A stretch of 64,000 bases of DNA from Phycisphaerae bacterium. Lineage in GTDB: Bacteria; Planctomycetota; Phycisphaerae; Sedimentisphaerales; Anaerobacaceae. The stretch is from positions 53,968 to 117,967 of the forward strand of contig JAPLMX010000189.1 in NCBI GenBank assembly GCA_026386805.1. The letters run 5' to 3'. The position numbers were made by a program, and so were the translations under genes. The notes beneath the pieces are model-generated. The model ran no database searches, was not told where the DNA came from, and saw nothing but the letters and a program-made list of their open reading frames with translations. Of the stretch, positions 1 to 11,610 are shown piece after piece (the first letter of the stretch is position 1; each line of letters begins with the position of its first letter).

Positions 1-4
1 CGCC

Positions 5-95
5 GGGTGGCACCGCCAAACTTGTTTGACGGTGCTGCTTCGATGGGCTTGACCGTCTGAAGGCCCACGGGCAAACGAGTTTGCCCGTGCCACCC
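5..95. repeat. MITE-like palindromic repeat with GGGTGGCA termini
   Basis: gggtggcac (5-13) pairs with gtgccaccc (87-95); same termini as the repeat at 4225-4335. Confidence 0.6.
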
Positions 96-150
96 GGGAC
101 AGAGTAGAGCCGGTAAGGTTGGGTATATACTAATTGCCAGGAGCATTCGC

Positions 151-1089
151 ATGAAAGACCAGCAAAACGATTCTCGCCTCTCTCGACGGGGCTTCCTTTC
201 GAGTGCCGCGGCGGCAACGGTGGCGGTCTCGGCGGTATCGTCTATGAGCAAGGCCGCCGAATCGCCGAAGAAGTTCAAGCTCAAGTACGCGCCGAGCCTG
301 GGCCAATTCCAGGAACATGCGGGCAAAGACCCGATCGACCAGATCAAGTTCATGGCGGACGAGGGCTTTTCGGCCATGTTCGACAACGGCCTGCCGGGCA
401 AGCCGCCGGAACTCCAGGCGAAGATCGCCGCGGAAATGGCTCGCCTCGGCATGACCCTCGGGCCCTTCGTCATGTACGCCGACTTCAGCAAGGCGACCCT
501 CGTCACGCCGGACCAGGAAGTCCGCGACATGATCGTCAAACGCACGAAAGAGGCCGTGGAGACCTCCAAGCGGGCCAACGCCAAGTGGGCGCTCATTGCC
601 CCCGGATTGTGCAGCCAAAAGCTGGAATGGGACTATCAGACCGCCAACCTGATCGACAATCTGCGGCGCTGCGCCGAGGTCGCGGAGCCCGCCGGCATGG
701 TCATCGTGATTGAGCCCCTCAACTGGTGGGCCAATCACCCGGGCCTGTTCCTCCAGAAGGTCCCGCAGGCCTACCTCATCTGCAAAGCGGTCAACAGCCC
801 GTCCGTCAAGATCGTCAACGACCTGTACCACCAGCAGATCACCGAAGGAAACCTCATTCCCAATATTGATAAGACCTATAGTGAGATCGCGGCGTTCCAC
901 CTCGGCGACAATCCCGGCCGAAACGAGCCAGGCACCGGAGAGATCAACTACAAGAACATCTTCCGGCACTTGGCCAAGAAGGGCTATCAGGGCACGCTGT
1001 GCATGGAGCACGGCAAGAGCAAACGGGGCAAGGAAGGCGAGCGAGCCGTGATCGACGCCTACCGAGCCTGCGACAGTTTTGAAGTGTAG
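151..1089 (+). CDS. Tat-signal sugar phosphate isomerase / hydroxypyruvate isomerase-like TIM-barrel protein
   Basis: SRRGFLSSAAAATVAVSA Tat motif; VIVIEPLNWWANHPGLFLQ and CMEHGKSKRGKEGE typical of the xylose isomerase-like TIM barrel family. Confidence 0.8.
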   Translation: MKDQQNDSRLSRRGFLSSAAAATVAVSAVSSMSKAAESPKKFKLKYAPSLGQFQEHAGKDPIDQIKFMADEGFSAMFDNGLPGKPPELQAKIAAEMARLGMTLGPFVMYADFSKATLVTPDQEVRDMIVKRTKEAVETSKRANAKWALIAPGLCSQKLEWDYQTANLIDNLRRCAEVAEPAGMVIVIEPLNWWANHPGLFLQKVPQAYLICKAVNSPSVKIVNDLYHQQITEGNLIPNIDKTYSEIAAFHLGDNPGRNEPGTGEINYKNIFRHLAKKGYQGTLCMEHGKSKRGKEGERAVIDAYRACDSFEV

Positions 1090-1183
1090 AAGGCGAGTTC
1101 CAAGTGTGAAGTTTGAAGTGGCAAGCAGGAAGTCGCAAGACTCCCAGCTTCAAACTTGAAACTTCACACTTGACACTAAAAAA

Positions 1184-1215
1184 AAGAAGTCGCGCCATCC
1201 TTGACGCGACTTCTT
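1184..1215 (-). terminator. Rho-independent terminator downstream of the SH3-domain gene
   Basis: aagaagtcgcg/cgcgacttctt hairpin with A-tract on the + strand (T-tract on -). Confidence 0.7.
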
Positions 1216-1262
1216 TCATTCCGGCGAATCGATAACCTACGTCCTTGCAGGGTCGGTTCGAA

Positions 1263-2498
1263 TCACTTGTCGGAATCGAGAAGGACGATCTCGGTGAATT
1301 CAATGAAGGCCCGGCCCGTGGCCTCACTCGCCGAGATCTTGCCGACCAAACCGACTTTGCGGCCGATGAGCTTGCTGAAGTCCGTATTGACGGCCGCTCC
1401 GACCGGCGTCACGTAGCAGATGGTCTTGCCAGCGTCATCGAGGATGCGATACCGTTGGGTCTGCCCCGTACCGGTGTAGACACTGGAAGTCTCCAGCGTG
1501 CCCACGACGGCAAACTTGCTGCTATCGGGGATTTGGCCCAGTTTCGTGGTTCGCGCCTCGTCGATCTTGGCGTTCGTCTTCTGCAACTGTTTATCCTGCT
1601 GACTCACCTCTTTGGCCACCGTGCAGGCCAACTCGTACCGTTCCACCTGCTTGAGGGTGAAATCCGCGTAGCGGGCCGCACGGCCGCCATCCTTGCTGGC
1701 CGCAAGCGCCGCCAACTTCTTCTTGACGTCCGTATAGTTCTGCTCCCCAAGGGGCTTGTTGTGCTCGGCCTTCATCTTATCGACGAGGGCATAGTACAGG
1801 TCGAGGCCCGTCAACGTCACCGCGTTCGGGTCCCCCGGCTTCTTCACCGTTGTCGGCTTGGCCGCCGCGTTCGTTTCGGCCGCAGGCGCCTTGGCAAGCG
1901 GCTTATCCACGCGCTGGACGAACTGACTGCTGACCCAAAGGCAGGCGCCCTGCGGAGGGGCGATCTTGTAGTAGTCGTCCTTCTCTTCGCCGAGCAGCTT
2001 CACGGCCTGCCCCCGGCTGAGCACCACCTGCTTACTGGTGGAATACTTCGCCTCTTGCGTATCCGATCCCGTGTAGACGCCGACATTGTCGCCGGTGACG
2101 ACGCCCATCGTCGGATTCTGCAGAGTGATGCTCACGTACTGCATCGAGATCCACGAGAAGCAGCCTGGGGGCGGAATGATGGCGGACCAGCCCTGCTGCG
2201 ACTTGATGACTTGGACACGGTCGCCCGCATAGAGCTTGGCGCACTGATAGAACTGCGTGCCGGGACCGGAGCGAATGAACACGTCGTTGCCCGTGACCTC
2301 GGCCACGTAAGACTCATTCACCGTCCCGGCGGCCGCTGCCTCGTTGGGCAGCGCGATGGGGCCGCGAGGCGCATTGACATCCTGAGCCCATCCCGCCGCC
2401 GGCAAGATCAGCACCACGGCCAGCAGCCCAGCCAAAACCCAACCCAAATACACCGTCACACGTACACAACGCTCGGGAGAATAGGCGCGAGCCTGCAT
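1263..2498 (-). CDS. Secreted protein with bacterial SH3-like domains
   Basis: N-terminal hydrophobic segment; YVAEVTGNDVFIRSGPGTQFYQCAKLYAGDRVQVIKSQQGW is SH3b-like. Confidence 0.7.
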   Translation of the reverse strand: MQARAYSPERCVRVTVYLGWVLAGLLAVVLILPAAGWAQDVNAPRGPIALPNEAAAAGTVNESYVAEVTGNDVFIRSGPGTQFYQCAKLYAGDRVQVIKSQQGWSAIIPPPGCFSWISMQYVSITLQNPTMGVVTGDNVGVYTGSDTQEAKYSTSKQVVLSRGQAVKLLGEEKDDYYKIAPPQGACLWVSSQFVQRVDKPLAKAPAAETNAAAKPTTVKKPGDPNAVTLTGLDLYYALVDKMKAEHNKPLGEQNYTDVKKKLAALAASKDGGRAARYADFTLKQVERYELACTVAKEVSQQDKQLQKTNAKIDEARTTKLGQIPDSSKFAVVGTLETSSVYTGTGQTQRYRILDDAGKTICYVTPVGAAVNTDFSKLIGRKVGLVGKISASEATGRAFIEFTEIVLLDSDK

Positions 2499-2636
2499 CG
2501 TTTGGCCTCCTAAAACATTGCCTTGGAACAGCCCGCAGGTAGGGCGATCCTTCAGGTATCACGTTACGGCTCTTCACCCGGCGTGTCAAGCCCCATGTGC
2601 TTTTTGACGCGACAATTACGCAGAAAAATGTGTGCT

Positions 2637-3839
2637 TCACGGACTTAGTCGCGCCAACTCGTCGTGACACATCTGCACTTGCCCGGGGTCGGTGAGCCGC
2701 TCGGCGGCCTTCTGGAGGTGCTGGACAGCCTTCTGGGGCTCGTGCAAATAGCGGGAGTAGAGGATGCCGAGCATCAATTCCACCTGCTCGGTGTATTCGT
2801 AGGTGGTGCTGTAGTGCGCCAGGAACTGCTCGTAGGCCCGGGCCGCTTCGACGGTCCGGTGATCGCTCACGAATTGGTTGGCGATGTCCAGCAGTTGCTG
2901 GCGCGGCAGCAACTGTCCGGGGTCCAGCCTCATCAGCTCGACGTAAAGGTCGGCCGCCGCAGGCAGGTTGCGCTGCTCGATCCGGCCACTGATGTCGCGG
3001 CGAATCTGCTCGATCTTCTCCTGATGTTGACCGTCGCTGCGCACCCGCGCTTCCACGCGACGACGGCCCCCCACCGCCGAGAACGGATCGTAGCCCGCCG
3101 CGACAGTGTCGCGATATTGCCGACGACGATTCCACTGCCGGATCATCACCCACAAGTCGTAGTGGGTCCCGCTGAGAATCCTCGTCGCCAAAAGCGCCAG
3201 CATCAGGCCGATCCCATACACGTACCCGGCCAAATGCGCCTCGTAGGCGACCGCCGGGGTGATGCGGGAGATCAGGTTATCGAAGATGATCAGTTTGAAG
3301 CCGATGAAATACAGGGCGGGAATCTCGAACGTCCCGATGAAAAGGACGACCCAATAGAGCACCGTGATCTGGGTCTGCGGGAAAAGAACAAGGTAGGCCC
3401 CGATGACAGCCGAGATCGCGCCGCTGGCGCCGAGCGTTGGAACGATGGACGACGTGTGCAGGACGGCAAAGCCCAGGCCGCTGACAATGGCGCCCGTCAG
3501 GTAGAAGACCACGTACCGCAAGTGCCCGAGCTTGTCATTGATGTTGTTGCCGAACAAGTAGAGGAAGAACATATTACTGACGATGTGTGCGATGCCGCCG
3601 TGCAAGAACGCATACGACAGAAACTGCCAATAATGCCAGTAACGGGGCACCAGGACCCACTCGATCGCCCAGGGGCGGATGGGGAGCGAAAGGATGTGGC
3701 CGCCGATCAGGTACGCGTACTGCCTCTCGAACGAGTACGACAGAAGGAATAGGACGATATTGATAAGGATCAGGACATAGTTGGCGTAGGGAGTCCGCCT
3801 GGGCCAGATACTCGTCCGAATCGGCAGCAGTAGCAGCAT
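2637..3839 (-). CDS. Rhomboid-family intramembrane serine protease with C-terminal TPR-like tail
   Basis: multiple TM segments, HGGIAHIVSNMFFLYLFG, GASGAISA catalytic motif. Confidence 0.88.
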   Translation of the reverse strand: MLLLLPIRTSIWPRRTPYANYVLILINIVLFLLSYSFERQYAYLIGGHILSLPIRPWAIEWVLVPRYWHYWQFLSYAFLHGGIAHIVSNMFFLYLFGNNINDKLGHLRYVVFYLTGAIVSGLGFAVLHTSSIVPTLGASGAISAVIGAYLVLFPQTQITVLYWVVLFIGTFEIPALYFIGFKLIIFDNLISRITPAVAYEAHLAGYVYGIGLMLALLATRILSGTHYDLWVMIRQWNRRRQYRDTVAAGYDPFSAVGGRRRVEARVRSDGQHQEKIEQIRRDISGRIEQRNLPAAADLYVELMRLDPGQLLPRQQLLDIANQFVSDHRTVEAARAYEQFLAHYSTTYEYTEQVELMLGILYSRYLHEPQKAVQHLQKAAERLTDPGQVQMCHDELARLSP

Positions 3840-4224
3840 CGGTCACGGTTCTCAAGAATGATCAGCCGGCAATTCCGTCGAAGCACGGACTCATTCTAAC
3901 GGCTCACCGCAGGACCGACAAGAAAGGAAAAAGGACGGCAGCCCTGGCCGCCGTCCCGCGTGTGAAAACGGGTCTTGAAGGAGGACAGTCAAAAAACCCA
4001 AACGCGAGCGGTAGCGCTTGAAACCACTTCTCCCCTGCGGAAAACACCGCCCACTGTCCGATCCGCAATGACCACCCCTCCGATCTGTCCCGCTCTACTG
4101 AAAGTATAACTACCAAATCGCGCGAAGCCAAATGACCCCGTGAGAAGCCTCCCGCTGCCGGATACCTGCGGATCGGTAGCGCGTTGCCCGTGCCGCAGGG
4201 CAAACGCGAAGTCGTCTGACTTTC

Positions 4225-4335
4225 GGGTGGCAGCGTCAAGCGCAGCGCCCCTCCTGAGCCTGCCGAAGGATTGGCGATGGCGGCTTTGCCATGGTAACAC
4301 CATCGCCAAGGCCTTCGGCCTTGACGCTGCCACCC
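4225..4335. repeat. MITE-like palindromic repeat
   Basis: perfect 16-bp inverted repeat gggtggcagcgtcaag (4225-4240) / cttgacgctgccaccc (4320-4335). Confidence 0.75.
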
Positions 4336-4496
4336 GTTGCCGAAGACGGCGACGCGTCCGACGGATCCGCTTCCGGGACTTTGCGTTCGCCCTGGTCCGT
4401 GCCGGCGGAGAGCTTGTCGTACACCCTCGGGCGAGGTAGACTGCTGGCACCGGCGGCCAGAGAAGAACCGCCAGATTCAAGGAGGTACGGCTGAAG

Positions 4497-5588
4497 ATGA
4501 ATCCGGAGAGCATCACGCAACGCGTCAGGGGCGTTCGGGCGGAACTGAGCAACAGGCGATGCGACGCCCTGGTCCTTACCAAACCTGCGAATGTCACCTA
4601 TGTAACCGGCTTCTCGGGCGAAGATAGCTGGGCCGTTGTCGCCGGCGGCGCGGTGTACCTTCTGACGGACAGCCGCTACACCGAGCAGGCACAGAAGGAG
4701 TGCCCTCAGGCAAGCATCGTCGAGCGAAAAGGAGCCATTACCGAGGCGGCCGGCAAGCTCCTGGGAAAACTCAAGTCCGCGAGGACCGTCGCCGTGGAGA
4801 AATCCATCTCGCTCGCACAGTATCAGACCTTCAAGAAGAACGTCGGGGCCCGGTTGAAGGCCGTGGACGGTCTCGTCGAGGACCTGCGGAGCGTCAAGGA
4901 CAGGAACGAGCTGGCCGCGATCCGGTCTGCCGCCGCCATCGCCGCGACGGCGTTCGAGAGGGCCGTGCGCCACCTCAGGCCGGGGATCACGGAAAGCGAG
5001 CTGGCCGGAATACTCGATCTGGAAATGCGAAGGCGAGGGGCGAAGGTTGGCTTCGAGACGATTGTCGCCTTCGGGCCCAACGGCTCCCGGCCGCACCATC
5101 AACCCTCACAAAGGAAGCTCGGCGAGCGCGATACCATCCTGATCGACTTCGGGGCCAGATACAACGGCTACTGTTGCGATATCACGCGCTCGTTCGCCTT
5201 CGGCAAGCCGGTCCCCGCCTACTGCCGGGCCTATGAGGCCGTCGAGAAGGCGCAAGCCGCCGCGATACGAGCAGCCAAAGCCGGGGCCAAATTGGTGGAG
5301 GTCGATGCCGCCGCCAGAAACGCGATTCGCGAGAGCGGCCTGCCCGTCTATGGCCACGGAACCGGGCATGGTTTCGGCCTCGAGATCCACGAGATCCCCT
5401 TTCTCAAGGAAGAGGCAAAGGGCAAACTGAAGACCGGCCAGATCATCACCATCGAGCCCGGCGTCTACCTTCCGGGCAAACTCGGCGTCCGGATCGAGGA
5501 CGACATCCTCATCACCGATAACGGCTGCGAGCTTCTCACGGGAGCCTGCCCGCGCAGGTCGCCTCTGGAGGCCGCCGGGAGAAAGTGA
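4497..5588 (+). CDS. Xaa-Pro aminopeptidase (M24 family)
   Basis: DFGARYNGYCCDITRSF, GHGTGHGFGLEIHEIP, ITIEPGVYLPGKLGVRIEDDILIT M24 motifs. Confidence 0.92.
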   Translation: MNPESITQRVRGVRAELSNRRCDALVLTKPANVTYVTGFSGEDSWAVVAGGAVYLLTDSRYTEQAQKECPQASIVERKGAITEAAGKLLGKLKSARTVAVEKSISLAQYQTFKKNVGARLKAVDGLVEDLRSVKDRNELAAIRSAAAIAATAFERAVRHLRPGITESELAGILDLEMRRRGAKVGFETIVAFGPNGSRPHHQPSQRKLGERDTILIDFGARYNGYCCDITRSFAFGKPVPAYCRAYEAVEKAQAAAIRAAKAGAKLVEVDAAARNAIRESGLPVYGHGTGHGFGLEIHEIPFLKEEAKGKLKTGQIITIEPGVYLPGKLGVRIEDDILITDNGCELLTGACPRRSPLEAAGRK

Positions 5589-5687
5589 GATTGTTGATTT
5601 CTGATTTTTGATTTATGAATCAACAATCAAACATCACACTTCAAACTTGTGGAAACCGCCTCACGTCACTACGGACGGCGAAAGTCT

Positions 5688-7121
5688 CTACCGAGGCAGG
5701 CCCTTCTTCTGGACGGGCTTCTGGCCGTCGGGCTTGGGGACAAACATGTCGTCCTTGGTCAGGCCGCAGCGCGCCGCCATCAGGCGGCTGTAGGCCAGAT
5801 CGCCCAAGTCGTCCTTGCTGGCGTTGTTGGTGCCGAAAGAGAATTTGGCGCCCGCCGCCTTGGCTCTCTTGATGAACGTCTCGCTGGGAAGTTTGTACCG
5901 GGCGTTGATTTCGATGGCGACGCCATTCTTCACCGCCGCCTGGATCACCTTGTCCATCCGCGCATCCGTCCAGAGCGTGTCGTATTCGCTCGCGATGACG
6001 GCCGGCAGGAAGGTCGGATTGACGTAGATGTCGATCGGTTCGTTGTTGAGGATGCCGACCGTCCTGTCAACCAGCATCTCCATGAACTGCTGCTTGTCGG
6101 CGACTTCGACTTCGTTCGGCATCCACAGACGCATTCGTTTGCCGCGGTCGTTCGTCCATGTCATCGAGTCCGTGAAAACGTAATCGAACTTCGCAATCAT
6201 CTCCGGCGAGAACATCTTGACCCATTCGCGTCCCTCGGCCTGCATAGCCCGGTAGACGGGTTTGCCTTCGAGCTTCTGCAACGCCTTCTTCAGCCCCTCG
6301 TCGTTGGTGACCGGGTTGCCGACGCCACAATTCTCGGCGACGCCAATCTTGACCGCACGCGGCTGGAAGATCGCGACCAGGTCGTCGATGGTCAGGCCGC
6401 CCTTGAGGTGGACGTGATAGTCCGCGAGCGGGAAAAGCGGCTTGACGTAGATGTTCTTGTAGTAGACGGTGCTGCGCTCGTCGTGCCCCTGCAGGGCGAA
6501 GGTGCCGCTGCTCAGCACGCGGCCCAGCCTATCCGACGGAGGCTGCGGCGGCTGCGGCTCGGTCCAATCGACGAGCTTGCGGCCGGCCACGTCCACCGTG
6601 ACATGCCTGCCCTCGACCACCACGTGCATCGTGAACCACTCCCCGTCTTTGACGGGCGCTTCTCTCACATCCTGCATCTTGTATAGACTGCCTGTCTTGA
6701 GAGGGTCGGTGCGATCGCTGTTATTGACCTGGACTTCGAAGCCTTTGGCCACCAGGCCCTTCTCCTGGTATTGGGTGTGGAAGAAGACCCCGCCATTGGC
6801 CTGCGGCTCGGTCCTTACATCCACCTTCAGCTCGAAATCCTTGAAATCGCCGTAGTACACCGGCCCCACGTAGAAAAGGTGACTATTAGGGCCGTGCGCC
6901 ACAATCGCCCCCTCGCAAACGGAGAACGTTCCGGCATTTGCGCCCGCTTTCCACCCGTCCAGGCTCTTGCCGTCGAACAGGCTGACCCAGCCCTGATCAC
7001 CGGTCTGCCCACTTGCAGGAATCGCCAGGACGGCCATGAACACCCCTACCAGACTCATCACCAATCTCATGGTACGATCTCCTTTACACGCGCGGTATAC
7101 GAATGGGTACGTGCGGCGCAC
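5688..7121 (-). CDS. DUF1080 (3-keto-disaccharide hydrolase) domain fused to a PHP/amidohydrolase-like domain
   Basis: GWVSLFDGKSLDGWK...GVFFHTQY...KNIYVKPL (DUF1080), followed by DYHVHLKGGLTIDD...; likely start at an internal Met (MRLVMSLVG, about 7070). Confidence 0.8.
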   Translation of the reverse strand: MRRTYPFVYRACKGDRTMRLVMSLVGVFMAVLAIPASGQTGDQGWVSLFDGKSLDGWKAGANAGTFSVCEGAIVAHGPNSHLFYVGPVYYGDFKDFELKVDVRTEPQANGGVFFHTQYQEKGLVAKGFEVQVNNSDRTDPLKTGSLYKMQDVREAPVKDGEWFTMHVVVEGRHVTVDVAGRKLVDWTEPQPPQPPSDRLGRVLSSGTFALQGHDERSTVYYKNIYVKPLFPLADYHVHLKGGLTIDDLVAIFQPRAVKIGVAENCGVGNPVTNDEGLKKALQKLEGKPVYRAMQAEGREWVKMFSPEMIAKFDYVFTDSMTWTNDRGKRMRLWMPNEVEVADKQQFMEMLVDRTVGILNNEPIDIYVNPTFLPAVIASEYDTLWTDARMDKVIQAAVKNGVAIEINARYKLPSETFIKRAKAAGAKFSFGTNNASKDDLGDLAYSRLMAARCGLTKDDMFVPKPDGQKPVQKKGLPR

Positions 7122-7451
7122 GCCACGTCCCTATCAGACCACAAATGGAGCGATCTCGCAAGTGGTAGAGGCACTTCTGCGACGTCACAGCGGGGTGCAT
7201 GGGCAAAGTGAGGGCGCGCTCTCCGAGAGGCAGACCAGGTCGCCGGTGTGGACGTGTTCGGATGCGCATAAAAAAAAGGAGGCCCAGGCGACGACAGTAT
7301 AACGTGTTGTAGGCCGGTCTCCTTTGTTGCGGTGTGCCACAACGCACCGTACCGCGGATGGCGCTTACGAGACCCACTGATCTCCGTCTGCACCCGCAAC
7401 ACTTATATTCTACAACAAACCGGCCGTCCGGTCAAGTCGATCCCGACTATT

Positions 7452-8609
7452 TTATGATGGATTTCCGCTATCCACGACCTTGTCGAGAGGTGCGCCGTTC
7501 TCCAACCTGCCGCTGATACGGACGTCCTCTCCGAACGCCTTGCTCTGGACGTGATGCAGCCCGATAACACGATCCAAACACGCCATCGGCTCTCCGATGT
7601 CAGCCGTCCCGGCCGAGCCGAGGACCTTCGGCGCGATGTACACGCAAATCTCATCCACCAGAGCTTCCCGCAGGAAGGACGCCGCCACGTGCGGCCCACC
7701 CTCGACCAGTACCTGCTGAATGCCGCGTTTGCCCAACTCCTCGAGCAGGAATCGTAAGTCCGGCATCGGGCCGCTACCCTCGTAGACGAGCACCTCCGCG
7801 CCTTTGTCCCGAATTTGCCCGGCAAGCTGCGGATTGGCATCGACGGCCGCTTGGTGCGTGTAGATCAGGACCGGGCTGGTTTTGATCGTCCGCAGAAGCT
7901 GGCATTCGAGCGGGATTCTGAGTTGATCGTCCAACACGACCCGGAGGGGCTTGCGGCCCTGGCTCGGCCGGGGCGTGAGCAGCGGATCGTCCGCCAAAAC
8001 CGTGTTGATCCCGACCAGGATCGCGCCGGCCCGCCGACGCAGCTTGTGGGCATCGCTGCGACTGGCCTCGTTCGTGATCCAGCGCTTCTCGGACGACTGA
8101 TCGGCGTACGCCAGCTTGCCATCGATGCTCTGGGCCCACTTGAGCACGACCCAGCATTGGCCCGTCGTCACGTGCTTGAAAAAGGGCGCATTGAGCAGCC
8201 GTGCCTCCTGCTCGCAAAGCCCGACCTCCACTTCGATCCCGGCCTGCCGCAGTCGCTCCAAGCCCTTGCCGTTGGCGTGCCCCGATGGATCGACCGTCGC
8301 AGCGATCACCCGCGCGACCTTGGCATTGATGATGGCTTCGGTGCACGGGCCGGTCTTGCCCTGATGGCAGCACGGCTCCAGCGTAATGTACAGGGCACCG
8401 CCCTCCGGCGTGACGCCCAGCGTCCGGCAATCCTCGATCGCGTTGACTTCCGCGTGCGGCCCTCCGAACTTCTTGTGATAGCCCTTGCCGATCACTTGGC
8501 CGGCCTTGACGATGACGCATCCGACCGCCGGATTCGGCTCCACCGAGCTGATCCCCTTCTCCGCCAGCTTCAGAGCCGACTGCATGAATTTCTCGCCCTG
8601 CGCATTCAC
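7452..8609 (-). CDS. ribD: Bifunctional diaminohydroxyphosphoribosylaminopyrimidine deaminase / 5-amino-6-(5-phosphoribosylamino)uracil reductase
   Basis: HAEVNAI, LEPCCHQGKTGPCTEAI zinc motif, VLVEGGPHVAASFL reductase motif. Confidence 0.95.
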   Translation of the reverse strand: MNAQGEKFMQSALKLAEKGISSVEPNPAVGCVIVKAGQVIGKGYHKKFGGPHAEVNAIEDCRTLGVTPEGGALYITLEPCCHQGKTGPCTEAIINAKVARVIAATVDPSGHANGKGLERLRQAGIEVEVGLCEQEARLLNAPFFKHVTTGQCWVVLKWAQSIDGKLAYADQSSEKRWITNEASRSDAHKLRRRAGAILVGINTVLADDPLLTPRPSQGRKPLRVVLDDQLRIPLECQLLRTIKTSPVLIYTHQAAVDANPQLAGQIRDKGAEVLVYEGSGPMPDLRFLLEELGKRGIQQVLVEGGPHVAASFLREALVDEICVYIAPKVLGSAGTADIGEPMACLDRVIGLHHVQSKAFGEDVRISGRLENGAPLDKVVDSGNPS

Positions 8610-8613
8610 GGCA

Positions 8614-10740
<2,127 letters not shown>

Positions 10741-11095
10741 TCATCCACAACACCGGCCCACAATCCAGGCACGATTATAGCCTGGTGGACCGCGTTGTGA
10801 CCATCGAGAAATTCTCGCGTGAGAGGGTAGATTCGGGCACGTCCGGCATTACCGGACGCTACGGCGGGAATTGGCAGGCACCCAGGCCGGCGAAAAACGG
10901 CTGTCGGCCAGTCCTTTACAGGCGTGCGTCCGGGCCTGATCCCGGACACAGCGTGAGATGAAAGAGTCACCCTTCCCCCGGCAGCCGGCTCATTCGGACG
11001 TTCACCGGGTCCGGCCGCTCGGCCGGCATCGGGCGGTTCCAGGGAGACCTCTCCCCTGGGCTACACCCTCACTTGCGGCAAGCTCTCCGGCAGCC

Positions 11096-11581
11096 TTAAC
11101 GGCCCCCGGCGAACGGGGCCGCTCCCAGCACGAAACGCTTCTTCGCGACGTCGTAGACAAAGGTTCCTCGCGAGCGAGACTGGATCTGGACCTGCTGGTT
11201 GTTGACCGCGAAGATCATCTCCAGACCCTTGCCGTAGTACACATCCGCCCCGCCGGACAGAAGCAGAGCATTGTGCAGGTCCGTGCCCAAATCGAGGATC
11301 TGGTCGTCCGAGAACCCGACTCGCTGCATGATACACACGACGTCGTCGGGCCTCAGACGCGCTACTTCCTTGTTGCTCTTGGCTACGATTCGAAGCTCTT
11401 CGCTCTTCTTGCTGTCTCTGCTCGGCCGGCTCTGCTTCTTCGGCCCGCTTTCGGAACCCAGCTCCGACCATTCAACCGGCTTGACCGCGCCATGGCAGCC
11501 CACCACCCCCAAAGCCAGTGGAACCAGGATCAGCAACATGCCAACCGTCGCTCTCAATATGGATCCACGCTTTCTCAGCAC
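11096..11581 (-). CDS. Small putative lipoprotein, possible accessory to the adjacent secretin
   Basis: MLLILVPLALGVVGC lipobox-like signal; directly downstream of the secretin gene. Confidence 0.6.
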   Translation of the reverse strand: MLRKRGSILRATVGMLLILVPLALGVVGCHGAVKPVEWSELGSESGPKKQSRPSRDSKKSEELRIVAKSNKEVARLRPDDVVCIMQRVGFSDDQILDLGTDLHNALLLSGGADVYYGKGLEMIFAVNNQQVQIQSRSRGTFVYDVAKKRFVLGAAPFAGGR

Positions 11582-11610
11582 CGTTTCTCATGCTCCTTTC
11601 GCAGGACACG

